Source: Rotaria macrura
Taxonomy: Eukaryota > Rotifera > Eurotatoria > Philodinida > Philodinidae
Assembly (NCBI GenBank): GCA_900239685.1
Contig: OENT01000008.1
Span: forward strand, 1-64,000
Direction of reading: 5' to 3'
Length of the DNA stretch: 64,000 bases
In this document: piece by piece, positions 35,701 to 50,100 of the stretch
How positions within the stretch are numbered: the stretch's first letter is position 1
Layout: each line of letters starts with the position of its first letter
Program-made: the position numbers and the translations under genes
Notes under the pieces: generated by a model
The model's input: only the letters and a program-made list of their open reading frames with translations
The model's database searches: none
What the model was told of the DNA's origin: nothing

Positions 35701-38700
35701 TTTCATTGAATCTGCGAAAAACAATCAATTTATTTCAGTATTTTCTACTTACAAAGAAAACATCACCAATGTTATATCCTTCTTCTTGAATTAATTTTGC
35801 GCCATACCAAAATCCTATTATCGAAATTAATAATTACATGATGAGGTAATAGACTAGTGTTTAAAATGAACGATCAATTTGTTGGTTAGATCCACCAATA
35901 ACATCAATACAAATTTACGACCATATACAAAGAAGTAATATACTCACCTTGATGTATTCCCATGCCTTCTACCAGGGTGGAAAACTCCACTGGCTTCGTA
36001 AGTCTTTTGAATTTAAGAAAATTGATTATCTGATAGCATGTCTCATTTGACTTGATCAAAACTTAAAGTCCAATGTAACAACTACATCCAGAACTACAAA
36101 TTTCGGTTATGTATATTTAGATGGGTAGAAAAGTAATCTTCATTAGATTCGATAGATTTATTTGACTGATCAATCGAAGATGGACATAAATCTTTGGTAT
36201 TGATCACATAACTGTGCTGTTAAAGTTCAACACTCAGAAGGCGTTGAACTTTCAGAGAGATTTTTCAACACAAAGAAGAGACATTGTTGTGACTCAATGG
36301 CGTAGTCAAATAAATAATGAAATTTTACAGTCCTCATACCTAAACAACGTAACTGAACTAGCACGAGCTGATTAGGTAGCAGCAAGATCCTACTAACGAA
36401 ATATTTTCTCCTGCCTTACACCAAACCCTAGTTTCGACCTTTCATCTCTTGAGTAGGAGAAAATTGACGTTCTAATTCTACATATATTTCTTTCTTTCTT
36501 TCTTTGAGAGAAACAAGCAATATGTGATTGAACAGAGCCCGATCGTAATTTGCAAGACTATTCTCAAGAAGAGAGTTTTCAGTTATTTGTTAGAATCGTT
36601 TTTTTGCTTATGGTTATTTTTAATTCGTACAATCTAGAAACCGGTATTAACAATCGATCACGTTTTTAATCTGCAGTAACTGCTCAAACTGTGCATATTT
36701 GACCAGACAATCATATGTTATCGATTATTATATTCATTGTTTTATCTTAATTATATAAAATAAAAGTCTGTATTGATTATATGCATCTCTGAATCCCTGA
36801 AACTATCATGCAAAGCTTTAAATTCACTACTATAGTACAATCAGAAAATACTATGTCAATAGGTGCTGAGCTCTATAAAGCGAAAAACTAAATAATCGAT
36901 GCTTCTAAATTTTTTACTCAGATTCGATGAAACTTGGTGATACTATATTAATTAACTCAACAAATTTTGATATTTAGGTAACGATTTGGGTGATATACAG
37001 TCTTGAAATAATCTTTCATTAAAAGTATAAAATTTTCGAAAGCAAGGCAAATTCAGCTTGCAAGTCTCTATGAATCTCAGCGAGAAACCAGAACAATTCT
37101 TCAAATCTTCTTTGCACTTTATTAATTGGTATGAAAATGCATCACAATCGTACTAGTTTGAGCTCATTTTAAAAGAATCGTTTTGGCATTACAAGTCAAA
37201 CATTGTATCGTACTCCGTTGCCACATGAATCTTAAAGTTAAAATACACATAAAGTCAAATTAATAAACATGATAGTAACGAATATCGATATTGGGATAGA
37301 AAGAGCTTAGAAGCCCTAATGAATTATTTCACTGTTCGTTTGAAGGCGAGTGAATGACAATTTCTAACAATTTCTCCTTTAGCTTTCCTGTTGTGGAAAT
37401 GGTAATAAAAGCTGTTTCTTCTTTTGTCTTCTACGAATTGCGTTTCTCTTGATAATCATCCATAGATATTAAATTTTTAGAGAACTATAAATCACACTCC
37501 AACTTCGAACATCAATATGATACTCGTTTGACATAGGACTCGCTAATCAACTGTGGATTTACTGTGTATGTCTTAATAGATTCATTTTATATTGCTTCTA
37601 TCTGCGCAAAATATATGATAAATACTAAGCAACTTGGAAATCAATATTCGATGACTTCCAATGAAGAACTGATGAGGTAGTGTTTTGTAAGTATAATATG
37701 GTATCAAAGTGATCGGAAATGATATATATATGTAAATGTCGTGTCGTGTCGAAGTTGCTTTTACTAGCGGTGGCCCTCCTCTGTGGTTGTGATACCTAAC
37801 TGATTCATGAATGATCACAAAGAACGCTCTGGTACCCATTTATAATCTCATCGACAATCTCGAATGTACATGCCCTGTCTATGTACGGTCGACTTCAGCA
37901 GTCGAACCAAATTATGGCTGCATCAATATTATCTCCTTCTGTGAAGAGTAAAGGTGACGGTACCGAATGGAAAGTTCAGCTTAACAACGAATTTTGAAAT
38001 GCGATTGTAAAAGAGGTTTTAAAACTAATCAATGAACATGCAAACAAGCTAAAATGTTATCTAACTCTCGCTGTCATCATTCAGTAGTATGTGGAAATAA
38101 ATATTTTTTTGTGCCCAACTATATCTATCTGTTTTGCCTAAAAACAACGTCGACACGACGTATACATATTCGGACGATTCTAATGGATGATCATTTAATG
38201 GAATTATTCTTGTCATTTTTTTCCGTGAAAATAGTCATCATTATCAGTGCAAATGGTTCTTTAGCGTATGCAATAGACAAAGCTTGTTCTATCAATATTT
38301 GTTGATTAAAAACACGTAAAAACTTGAAAACTTTTAGAGAAACCGTTTGCTTCGCATGTTGGAAGACTACAGCGTCCTTCATAGTATCATTGACAAATTA
38401 GATACTTTCACCTGATATCAACAATACAATCTTGATGATGTAGGAAAACAAGTAATGTACGATTACTATTTTTTTGCTTATATAAACCTATCAAAACTTT
38501 CTGGTAAAAGTTTTAAACTGAAAAAATATTCTTAATGTTTTTTGTTCTTTTAAAACGGTTTGAACGTAGTTGAGATCTGAAATGAAAGATTATTTCGTCG
38601 TATCATTGGTATCACTAAACAAAGATTGTTTCATAAGCCAGGGCAAGTTCAGTCTAATACAAATATAGACTACATCAGTATCAGAAAATACAAACAGACA

Positions 38701-41700
38701 ATTAAACTAGCATTTACAATAGCAAAAACTCACACGAAGAATGTAAATTCTTCATATTTTTTCCTATGTAATGGCGAACATCCATATTCCCCAACGACTC
38801 CATATTATACACGATGTGTGACCAAAACACTGGGCAGGAAATCATCTTCTCTTTTTTTCTGAATATTCTCTACCGAACTCAAATCTGTCTGCAGAATGAT
38901 ATTCAAAAACACTGTCGCAGTTCCTACTAAGGACTATAACACATAGTCGATTAATCTGTGAAATATACTTACAGAGTTATAGACCACGCAATCAATATAC
39001 TAATATTCAGTATAAATCTCACGAGCTCAGTAATCTGACATCTTTCGGCATTGTCTTATATCTGAAAGATCTTAGCGTAAGATTATAGAAAATCCCATGT
39101 GACCGTAGGATCCTACAAGAATTATACAGTGTGAATTGATGTGAAATTTCCTGAGAGGATTTTGTTTTTTTTACGATCATATCTGATGTTCGAGATTTTC
39201 TGTGTGATTTTTGACCTGGAATTACAATAGTATTGAGAAGCTAATGTAATAGTAAAAACTTTCAAGACTCATTATGGCACGAACTTATCTAAGAATTCTA
39301 TAAATGAGACTTTCCATACGAGTGCATATGGTAGTACAAAACCTTGCGTGTAATTTTTCAACTCGGTATATCATATTTTTTGTATCCGAACGAATATAAA
39401 AATTCGAATTTTTCTCTAGCAGTGCAATTTACAAACTAAAGCAACTTAATATTGTCTCAAAATCGTGGCTACATTCTCCTCTACCTGTATGTTCGGAAAG
39501 GCCAAAATGAACAGCTTACCAAAATAGTGAATATCTGCAATTCGAAAGAGATTTGTAGCTAGTAGTTTTTATTGTTCCAACAGAAGGTATACGAATTCAT
39601 CAAACCAAATAGATTACTTCTTTGTCCACGGTCATAAAATTTCGATGAGGATGCAGGTCGATCAATCCTTTAGCAAAATCATGGTTAATATCTAAATACC
39701 TAATGCATATGCTGCATAGAGGACTAGCCATGACAGGCCAAGTCCAAAACCATTGATTGCGCCTTTCTTTATACCATTTCGATATGCCTCATCAAGGTGT
39801 TTCTCATATCTATGTAAAATAAATAAATAAATAAATAATTTTTACAATGAATTTCCTTTAATACGAGAGTAGATGTAGCATCGCCCTAGTTCGACGCCCT
39901 GTTTATAAGAGTTATAGAACAACAGATTTAGCAAGTTTTCCTTCATAAATTTTCGTTGGTGAAAAGAATATTTCCAAGACTTCATACGAGGATATGCCAT
40001 GGTGTTCTCTATAGGTTTAAGTATCTAAATGGGTCGGATACGCATGGGTGAAGATGAAATCGCCAAATACATGCACGTGTACTAGCAGTTACTTGTAAAC
40101 TTTGAAAATTACTGTCGCGTATACTTGTTCAAATTTTAAATCTTTCATTATCGACATGAATGCTTGCGTGATTATTTACATATTCATCTACATTGAATGC
40201 AATCGTATGGCAATGTATTCGATCAAAATGACACCTCTGTTCATGCGTAGGCATCTAGAGTACTAAAGTGTATGTCAAACTTATCTTTCATAATCAACTA
40301 GATTGCTTTGATTAGTGCATCAATTTTTTAAATAAAGGGATTGTCAAGAAAAATTACATTAAAATCATTTTAAAGTAATATTTTCACTATGCATTTAAGT
40401 TTTAATTTTCACTTTAGAAAAATTAGTTCATACCGATTAGATCGTGTGCTGATTAATCCTTGTAGAAAATTTAAAAATATTAATCTTTATTCTCAATCAA
40501 TTACTTACATACCAAGAAGAAAACATTTCCGTTGCAAATTCTCTGAAAGCAAATTTACTTCAGAAAATAAAATATGAAATCACCTATCACCTATCACCTT
40601 ATACAAACTATGAATTAGATACTGATTATTTTTCCGAAAATAAGTTTTTAATAATAAGTGTTAGGACAAAATAAAACAGTAGTGAGTCAAATTGTTCCCG
40701 TCTTACCCGTTCTAAAATACTCACACAAAAATTTGATTAGCACAGATGCTATATGCTTCACTCGAATACACTAACCATAAAACAAATTCAGTTATCGTCT
40801 GGTCTCGTCTATAGGTATAGATCTTACATGTAGATAATCGATTTCAACGAAGTCTTCCTATTCAGTTAAATCCAATATCATTATACGTAATTCTTTTCTG
40901 TGACTGTTATTGAAAAGAAATCAGTTCTAATCTGTTTGCTAGGTATTAATATTCATGTTAATGTCAACTCCAGAGAACATAAGAGACACAAAATCAGAAC
41001 GCAGAAATATTATTTTTAATCATGAACAAATTACATCCAAGAAGTTCTATTTATTATCTTCCTATAAATGTGCTCGGCATTGTTTCTGTAACTTTTCATA
41101 TGTATTTTTCCCGATGGGTGCATGATAGTTTTTCAACTTTGAAATACACTGGAGTATTAGAGTATCGCAAAGTACGAATGAGCATCTCAAAGTACAATGA
41201 AGTATTTCAAAGAAATCTTAATGACGATCACGAAGTAATTTATGCCTCTCTTGCATAATATACCGTACTGTTTTTTTATTAGAATAGATTAACATTTTAT
41301 ATGAAGATAGTTGATATTAGCTCATCAGAACTGTCGACATTGCTTTGTTCCTGTAATTTTCCATTGGTAAATGAATAAAAAATTCGAAAAAACCTCTATT
41401 CTTTTTGAAGCCTTGAGTTTTCTAGTGTGAACGAAGTGACAATATCTGATTGTTTAAATTTCTAGTTTATTGATCACGATTTTATGTTCACCAGTATCGT
41501 AAATAAGTTAAATATTTTGTATGAGAAAGATATCTATCTTATGCACTTAATAATCTGTACTCGAAAGAAGAGAACGATAAACATAATCATTAGGTCATTT
41601 ATGAAGCATGAAAAACTAATACGACTTAAACTGTCAAATTTCATGTTGCTTTCATAAAAGATAAGAAATATCTGTCATAATTATTTGACATTAAATTCGG

Positions 41701-43142
41701 CATCATAGGCTCTCATGAATATTTAGTCCTAGAAATTTTTTTACCGAGCAGAATACGAAATACCCGAAGAAAACACTTTTCAATTAAAACATTCATCTGT
41801 ATTACTGATCCAATGTCAAAAAGAAGTGGAGAGAGAAGGGATGAATGATTAACCTCCTTATCTCGAAATATTCTAAATAATGATTGAATGCATTATGATA
41901 ACGATACCTTTTTTCTTCATGTTCTTGTCCATTATAAGATAGAACAGTACGAATCGAACTCAGTACTTCTTCTGCTACTGTTCCGGCTTTTCTGTAAGCT
42001 TTTAATTCCATCTCTGTAAGATGTGAAGCAAGCTTGGAAAAGAAATCAAGAAGTCAATATAGTCTTTTATCAAAATAGATAATCCATACTTTCGCTACAA
42101 GTAGACCTGCAATCAATAGAAACGGTGATATAGATAATATAACCAGCGTTAATTTCCATCCTTTAACAAAACCTATGCAATAAATGTATGAAATATAATT
42201 ACTTAAACTCTATTACTAATAAACTAAAACTTGCCAAAAATGAGTCTCGCCACAGATTCAGCTAAAAATTGTGATGCTGAACCAAGTTTGTCGCCGATTC
42301 CATCGTGAATTTTATTGACATTATCTATTAATTGTGTTGTAAGTTCGCCAGTCTTATGTTTATCAAAGTAAACAATTTCTTTTCGAAGAATTGATCGATA
42401 TAACTTTGTTCGAATAGTTTTTGTTTGCCTTTCAGCGGCCAGACTCCAAAATCCTATTTGAATATAACCTACCACAATACTCACAAAGCCAATTATTACT
42501 AAAGTATACATTTGCTTGTTGACTTCATCTTGAAAATTGAATGTAGTAAAGTTAAAATGGCAAATACTAAATAATTATGATTATTATTTTGTAAAGTGTC
42601 TTTTTCGTTACAAATTCTTACAATAATGATTCTACATAATTCGATGCTGTTAGTTGGTAATCAAATGGACAATAATCGATAGCAAGAGCCGTATAATTAA
42701 GACCACATGCATTGGTAGACCGATTAGTAAATTCATTGAGAAGATTTCCAAGTATAAAAAACATTGTTGGTACTAGTACGCCGTTTCCGAAACCTCCTAT
42801 AGTACCAGCTAACATATAGACTATATCGAGTGATGTTGCATAGCGAAACTAAAATGGATATTATAACTTCTATGCGACAAAAAATGAACGAATCATACCA
42901 AGCTTGAAAAGCTTACAGCCTGGCCATGGTTCTTATTCTTTGCTTTACTGAAGAGTCTTCCAAAAATATTCGCTTTATTATCATTTTCTTCGTTATTCAA
43001 AGAAGTAACACTACATAAAGAAAGAAGAATATTTTAATCAAAAAACGTATTTAGCAAACTTTTTTTCAGTAGTTTCATTTCGATCTTCAGTAATATTTGT
43101 CGGATCTTTGCTGCATGATTTTGTATCATTAGTATTGTTCAT
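29777..43142 (-). CDS. ABCB1: ABCB full transporter (P-glycoprotein/MDR type), 29 exons
   Basis: I place 29 exons on the minus strand, all in phase, giving 1331 aa in the order TMD1-NBD1-linker-TMD2-NBD2. The main coding blocks are 43142-43060, 43010-42917, 42848-42622, 42566-42235, 42172-42090, 42032-41908, 39809-39700, 35814-35753, 35551-35438, 35372-34932, 33140-32394 (four exons), 32346-32045 (two) and 31982-29777 (thirteen). NBD1 has Walker [10 protein letters not shown] (466-474), Q-loop Q514, signature LSGGQ (570-574), Walker B ILILDE ending at E595 and H626. NBD2 has GASGCGKST (1124-1132), LSGGE (1231-1235), LLFDE ending at E1256 and H1287, so both ATP sites look intact. Possible N-glycosylation sites lie in the first outer loop. 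These pumps export lipophilic compounds across the plasma membrane. Human ABCB1, ABCB4 and ABCB11 cannot be told apart here, so the symbol is generic. Intron 4 is of GC-AG type. Introns at 33141-34931, 35815-39699 and 39810-41907 are expanded to 1.8-3.9 kb. Confidence 0.93.
33342..34655. repeat. Diverged inverted repeat in an ABCB intron
   Basis: The left arm (about 33342-33665) and the reverse complement of the right arm (about 34327-34655) align at roughly 70-75% identity. Both begin TCTCTGAACCAGACTT and share GATAACCG..TCAGTGCAGTT-like stretches. Both arms can be translated in one frame into about 60 residues that are only about half identical, so no purifying selection on a protein is evident. 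The middle (33666-34326) has no recognised feature. No target duplication was found. Confidence 0.65.
35815..39699 (-). other. Large ABCB intron (3.9 kb)
   Basis: The intron lies between the exon ending at 39700 and the exon starting at 35814, and both splice borders are in phase. I see no coding exon, tRNA or clear transposon ends inside. Frames at 37582-37839 (-), 38054-38305 (+) and 38626-38862 (+) lack recognisable domains. Confidence 0.6.
39810..41907 (-). other. Large ABCB intron (2.1 kb)
   Basis: The intron separates the exons coding for the EEKR and [16 protein letters not shown] parts of TMD1. Homology to P-glycoprotein shows that nothing is missing between them. The frame at 41022-41258 (+) has no known domain. 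Confidence 0.6.
42173..42234 (-). other. GC-AG intron in the ABCB gene
   Basis: The intron begins GCAAGT on the minus strand and ends ATAG. Only the GC donor keeps the reading frame and joins LIFG to FVKGWKL, matching the conserved GF..GWKL of P-glycoproteins; the GT four bases downstream breaks the frame. GCAAGT is the usual consensus of the rare GC donor class. Confidence 0.8.
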
Positions 43143-45300
43143 GTTGTATCAATTATTTGAAAATGTTACAAATAATAACTTGACACAAATCCTTTTCTTA
43201 TTTATGCTTATCCTTGTCAGTGCAAATATATCAACATTAAAGTGTGTCACACCTGAATGATATCACAAATAAATAACCTAAACATTTATGATAATATGAT
43301 TCACAGTTGATTTACAAAGTTAAGAAATCCATTATGTGGTCCTGCATTGTATGCATCTACAGTTCAGACAACTACACATTTCTACGCAAAAAGTTAATTA
43401 TGTATAGATTGACTAAAATAGAAGAATATATGTGAACTCTCTGTGAAGATCAATACGAAGTTAGGTATGAGAAGTCGAATTTTGTATGCTTTTAATATTA
43501 CAAAAAATCAGTTTAAGCTAAATCTTAGTACTTTGAAAGAAAATACTGGTTTTTCAGAAATATGTCATAGGCAACAAGATGTTTCCATAGTTAATCATTT
43601 ATCCACGTGTGGGTAATATGTTAAGCATAGTACGATGGAAAAAATAGAGCGTTGCTTTGATGATTTGCTTAAGATAGAATTAAAACCAACAGTGCAAAAT
43701 AATGCACCTCATGCTTTTCATCTTATTTTATAATAGCACTGTAATAGCTTGTAAAACTTCATTCAAACGTTTCTTGGTGTTTAGTCGTAGAATAATTAAT
43801 ACTGATGTATTTGGAAGAAAACAGAACATACATTTATCATACTAAGCAAGCGCTGAGCTGAATAGAAAAATCCATGTTGATCTATCGTATTTGAGATGAA
43901 GTCTATTCTGTAGCTTTAATTTCATGACATGTATTAGTTTACAATAGTTAGTGATTAGTTTTTATGCCAGCAGAATACTAGATCACTCCTTGAATTTGCG
44001 TTGAAAGATATTATTTAATATAACACGGGAGATATCATCAGCCAACGAAAAAAAATCATATTGTTTATTTCTTGTTTTTGACAATTATTTTTCTATAGTG
44101 ATAAGTGAGAAAACAAACGCTTATAAGAGAAATGTTGAAAATTTTCTTGAATGCAATGCACGGAGAGGAGTAATCTGTTATTTTCACTCTTAATTTAAAA
44201 TATATCGATCTTATTAATCCATCGAAAACTTTTAAAGTAAAAAATCATAACAATAATCATTCATCACAGGTAGCAAAACGATACGAGAAAAATAAGAGAT
44301 GTCCATAGCGTGATGACGTGAATTCTTATCTTTCCTATCAAAATAAGAATCATTATTTCTATCAGCTCATCTTGCAATCAAGATTGGTGATAAATTTAAC
44401 AGACAGTCTCGATTAAGGGAAAAACATTATTAATGAAATCAGAATATAAGGATGGACAGTTTCGATTTTAATCGTACTATCGCTCTGACAGTTTCGCTCA
44501 AGTAAAACAAGTACTCAAAAAATGAATTAAAAACCAATTCCTATCATACGATTTTAATCAGTGGGTTTAACCAGTAATAATCAAAAAACAACCAGACGAA
44601 CATCCATTATTTCAAATATCATGATTATAATCGATTTTCGAAATTAGTCAAATCGATTATAATCGTGATATTTAAAATAATTGATTATCATCTGATTTTG
44701 TTTTGATCCTTGTAGCTTAAACTATTGATTAATGACTTATGATTAGAATTGATTTTTTGATTATTAAAACTCATATTTTTAACATATTTTTTTACATGAG
44801 AGCTCGGTGAATATATTTATGAAGCGACTGTGAGAAATATGACTCGAAAGTTGACACGTGAATAAGAACAAAAGTAACAAACTACCTATAATTGGGACTC
44901 ATCGAACTTTTATATTCACCTTCTGATTTTTTTATCAAACCTATAACCTTGATTGATGAATGTGACAATCAAAAGCAGTTTGAATTTTATGGGACAACTT
45001 CGATTATGAGAAAAGAGTGATTAACGAATTTTAAAATAAAATTACGAGATAACTTTGATGTCAATCCTACCTTTACTCCTACAGTTTAATTCGACTGCTA
45101 TATAAAACAACCAAAACAACCGTGGGTAAAATGAATGTCCCATATTAAGGGTACAATCGTAATAATCTAATACAGCAGCAAACTGGGATAACCTATACTC
45201 TCAGATGTGCATTCTTCATTAAACATTATCACTGCAATTAATGCATCGAACATCAAGAAGCAGCAAACATTTTTCAAGCACTTCATCACTTCATGGATAT
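43143..45300. other. Intergenic, upstream of ABCB
   Basis: About 2.2 kb of A+T-rich sequence with no recognisable gene. The first few hundred bases must carry the ABCB promoter on the minus strand, but no clear motif stands out. Confidence 0.45.
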
Positions 45301-46973
45301 CCGCGGTAAAGCCATTTTTGGAATCCCTTGAAAAATTCCTTTTTTCTCAAAGCTTGATGTAGACATATTAGGCTTTTACATAGAAGTACGAGTAGTACAG
45401 AAGTTTTCCTCGTTATAAATTCTCGAAAACTAAATGTTTTATTTGCGTTAGTTTCAGAATAGTAGTTGAATATGTTCTTATTAGGAGCACAGGAATTAAC
45501 AAGAAGAACAAAAATAAACAAGAGTTTCTGATAAAGAGAGATTGTAAAACTTATGGAAAATAAACGTTCGTTCTCAATGGAATATTTTTACACTTTACAC
45601 TTGAAATTCCATTTGTAGTTCCATGAAAAAATTTGTTCTTCATGAATCAAGTAATACATATCGCAAGGTTGAACACATTTTGCCTTCTATTGAGAAAGGC
45701 GTTAGTATTTAAGAAACTATTTGTTTGTCCTTATCTTAAACACTGTTCGAAATTCGAACAAAGAGAAAGAATTCCGTCATTAAAATATTTTTTGTCAGAT
45801 CAATAGAAAAATAAATGTTTTAAGTAAATTAGCTTCTTTTTATGCATCAACATGAAAATTTCGATGTACTTACTGAAACTAAAATCGTTTCATGATAAAG
45901 TATGGATTAGTCTCTACCGGCTCGAGACAAACGAATGATTTCTTTCAGATTTGGAATGCCAATAAAAAGCACTTGGCATTGTCCCTGAATAATTAGAATT
46001 GCAATTCAGTTGAAAAGTCACCTAGAATGAATATCTAATGCAGTTCCAGCGTTCTATATCAATCTATATCTGCAAGAGCCGACTTCATTTTTATTGCTTG
46101 GCATGGTTGTACATGATTAAATTGATGTAAAGAATATGGCTGTTGGTGAAAAAGGACTCGTAGGTTTATGGAACGAATTTTATGATCACAGAAACTAATT
46201 GTAAAAAGAGCTCCTTATAACGTCAGTGGAACATCAAATGATTCTGATAAGCCTTGCATGGTGATTGAAAAGTGATAATAATTATTCAGGGACAATGCCA
46301 AGTGCTTTTTATTGGCATTCCAAATCTGAAAGAAATCATTCGTTTGTCTCGAGCCGGTAGAGATTAATTCATACCTTATCATGAAACGATTTTAGTTTCA
46401 GTAAGCACATCGAAATTTTCATTTTGATGTATAAAAAGAAACTGATTTACTAAAAGCATTTATTTTTCTATTGATCTGTCAAAAAATATTCGTATGAGAA
46501 AATTCTTTCTATTTGTTCGAATTTCGCAGTGTTTAAGGTAAGGACAAACGAATTATTTCCCGAATTCTAACGCCTTTCTCAATAGAAGGCAAAATGTGTT
46601 CAACCTTGCGATATGTATTACTTGATTCATGAAGAACAAATTTTTTCATGGAACTACACATGGAATTTCAAGTGTAAAGTGTAAAAATATTCTATTGAGA
46701 ACGAACGTTTCTTTTCCATAAGTTTTACAATCTCTCTTTATCAGAAAGTCTTGCTTATTTTTGTTCTTCTTGTTAATTCCTGTGCTCCTAATAAGAACAT
46801 ATTCAACTACTATTCTGAAACTAACGCAAATAAAACATTTAGTTTTCGAGAATTTATAACGAGGAAAACTTCTGTACTACTCAGGTACTTCTATGGAAAA
46901 GCCTAATATTTCTGCATCAAGCTTTGAGAAGAAAGGAATTTTTCAAGGGATTCCAAAAATGGCTTTACCGCGG
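45301..46973. repeat. Large inverted duplication (694-bp arms, 285-bp spacer)
   Basis: The left arm 45301-45994 (CCGCGGTAAAGCC to CCTGAATAATTA) is the near-exact reverse complement of the right arm 46280-46973 (about 90% identity or more by eye). The differences are scattered single bases and small balanced indels. The spacer 45995-46279 is unique. A 76-codon frame in the left arm (45291-45521, -) is broken in the right arm, so the arms do not look coding. I found no convincing target duplication. The duplication ends about 210 bp upstream of the lipase start. Confidence 0.85.
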
Positions 46974-47180
46974 ATTATTTACAGTTTAACATAAAAAAGA
47001 AAAGCCGTACGTTTTTCATTTTTACAGAGTTTGTAAAAGTTAACATTCTGCTCTCTTCATTGTGTACTGTGCCCTTTTATTTGGATGTGCTCTTTTAATC
47101 TTCCTTTTGATGAAGACCTATCAACATAGTAGAACAGTTCGATCTACTCAACCGATCCATCATAATTTATAAACTTCAAA

Positions 47181-50100
47181 ATGACCGTTCATTGGTTGGA
47201 TTATCGATCATCTCAAGAAATGGAATATTCACGTTTGAGTACATGCCTTGCATTATCGGAGGCTGCTTATGGTAGGGATATACACAAGTGCCTGGTGAGA
47301 GTTTCCACGGGAAATAATTGTTTTTAAACTCAATTTTTCTAGTATTTACTAAACGTGGACTTGAATGATCTCGACCATGGAATCACGAACATTTTGTATG
47401 CAGCTTGTTTTAGCCGACCGTATCTTGTTGCATGGAAGCCTTCGTACAAAGAAATCTATGTCGCTTTCCGAGGTACAGACAATTTAAAAGCTTTGTGGCT
47501 GAGTTTCGATGGACTAGGTGTGCCAACTGCATTCCCAGGGTATTTTCATCGTGGTTACCAGCAACAAGCAAGCTATTTTTCTTATGAACCGTTTGTAGAC
47601 CTCCTTCGCACGAATCCAAATCACCGACTCATCTTTACTGGACACTCGCTAGGTGGTGCCATTGCAGCCACTGTCACATGCCGAATTTTAGAAGATGTTG
47701 ATTATGCGCCATTTATTGATAGCATTCGGTGTATTACTTTTGGAGTACCGAATATGTGTGATCGAACCTGCGCTGAATATCTTACTGAACACTATCCGAA
47801 TATTTTTGATTTTTATATCAACGGTTTTGACATCATTCATTTCATTTTTACTTTTCTTTACCACGCTTCACTAGGTAAAGAAAATTCACAAAAGACACAA
47901 ACTCGTAAACCCAAGATTCATGCACTACTGAAGATTCTAGGATTAACCCGATTGAAAGAGTATAGTGGACGTTTGTGGAACTATGCTATTACTACACTGA
48001 GTCCGTTTTTACCGATGTTTCGAAAACCTCTTCTTGAATATCTGCCATATGGGAATATTTTTCAAACACGGTATGACCAATTTGAAATTTCTCAAATCAC
48101 AGCTGACAACATAGTGCATAATTATCGTTCTCTGTTGAATCAGCCGAATCTTCTATGGTCATTTGTTCGACAATGTAAAGACCATTTAATGAGAAGCTAT
48201 ATTCGAGACATACACATGAATATTATCGCTCGACATTCTTTGGTTTTACAGCCTCCTCCTAGGTGTCAAGTTCAAGTAGGCAACTGTACCATTCTGGCAT
48301 CGTTGGATTTACCACCGAGTAGTGAGTGGCTCTACTATGCTCCGAATGACCACCAATCAGCTGATGCTATCAAAGAATATTCTTGGCCAACCAAGCAGTG
48401 TCAATGTTCAACAGAAACTAATATTATAGTATGCTTACGAGGTCCCACTGTGACCTTAATTAACCACTTCGATTGTATATGCTGGGATTCTCACGCAACC
48501 AGTACACAAGGAAAATCATTGAAAAAGTTCATCACGCCTGATCGATCGACTTCTGGCGAACGCCAACGTACTTTTGTGATAAAACTGCATCGAGGTTTGC
48601 AAGTGAACAAAATGGAATATTTGTTAATTAATCATTTCGGTTCATTAATAAGACTGGACGGCATGATTCAAGGAGAAAATCTTGCCTGTTCCAATGGAAT
48701 ACTTGAACGTCGACAAATAATCAATGACTATTCTCTGATGAATTTGTACACACATGCTTTTGATTATCTAATGTCCACGAGACTAAAAATGGGCATAGCT
48801 GATAACATTATCGTCCAAACACACACATATATCAAGAAAAATATAGCGTCATACAAAGTTACTATTGATCTTAATTCTAACAAAACTCAACTATGCATTG
48901 ATCAACAAAAAAAGAGTATCAAAGACGAACCGAATTCATGCCGTTTAACAAGTGAAGTCAACGAAATCGATCGATGTAAGAAGCAACCGGTGAGAAACAC
49001 ATCAATTCGAGATATTATGGCTAAGCAATATTCAAATGTTTCTTGCTTCATCGATGGTTTTGTTCAAGTCTGGCCAACGAGCTTCTTTCTTTCATCAAAT
49101 GCCCGTAAAAACTTTGCTCTACTTCATAGCCGCCGCAGCAATAGCCCCATTTTTCGCCAGATAAGATGTACTCTAAAGATAGCATTTTCATATATGTTAC
49201 TGGTACTCCTCATTATACACATGGGCGCACACATGTCAACTTGGATATGTAACGTGTCACCAACAGTTCAAAGAAATGATGCTGTAGTAATTTTTGAGAG
49301 AGCTCAAATCATGGAGCTATCAGCTAAAAATTTCGGTATCACATGCTTCAATCTTGAAAGAGATGTTAGTCTCAAAAATCGTTCGCATCAACTTAAGAAC
49401 AGCGTCATAAATAATCTGCAGAACGATGGTTGTTGTCGTATTTGGTCTTCCTATGATCCAATCCATTACATCAGAGAAATATCTGAGCATCGATCCATTA
49501 TTGAAATTCTTCAATCTATTGATTTAAATCATACGCTGCCTTCTTATTTCTCCAACGATATACTCGCTGGTGGTATCGGTGAACGAAAAGGAGGTCAACC
49601 AAGGCTGCTGCATCAATTGCTTGACCTACTAACACAGCCAAACACCAAATCACGAACATCAAATATCACGAGTTATCTTATCACCGATAATTTTCATGCA
49701 ATGAATTGTACTCATGAGAACGTAGCAATCAACGAATTCTACAACCGCTTTACGCACTGTCATGGTTCAATACATGGTAGCATCGTGATATTCGATGTTG
49801 GACCACATGGCAGCAATTCTCCTACGAAGAGATATATGATTGATGTTGGGAAGTATTTGCAGAGTGGAGGAGGTGAAGTTTTCTACTGCTTCAATCTATC
49901 TGACCGACTTGCTCTTGAAAGATCATCAACTGTCTTCACAGAAAAAATTGAATCTGGATCAATATTTTTACTGCAAGGACAACATCTCTTGCTTGGTCTA
50001 CAAAAGATACGTTTCTGGTTCGTGACGAATTCGCTCAAAGAGCTTACTCACTCGATACCCACGACTGTCGAATAACTTTCTTCTATTTGCATTTCCTGGA

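Noticed and set aside
38639-39901. CAGGGC...GCCCTG ends with similar flanks (TTTCATAAG and TTTATAAG), resembling a hAT element
   Set aside because: The interval includes the conserved ABCB exon 39700-39809, and the end similarity beyond six bases is poor, so an inserted element is not credible.
45291-45521. 76-codon minus-strand frame in the left arm of the inverted duplication
   Set aside because: The equivalent frame in the right arm is interrupted, so it is not under coding constraint.
49840-50025. Third-frame ORF inside the lipase 3' part
   Set aside because: It stops at 50025 and does not connect to the downstream coding-like frame.
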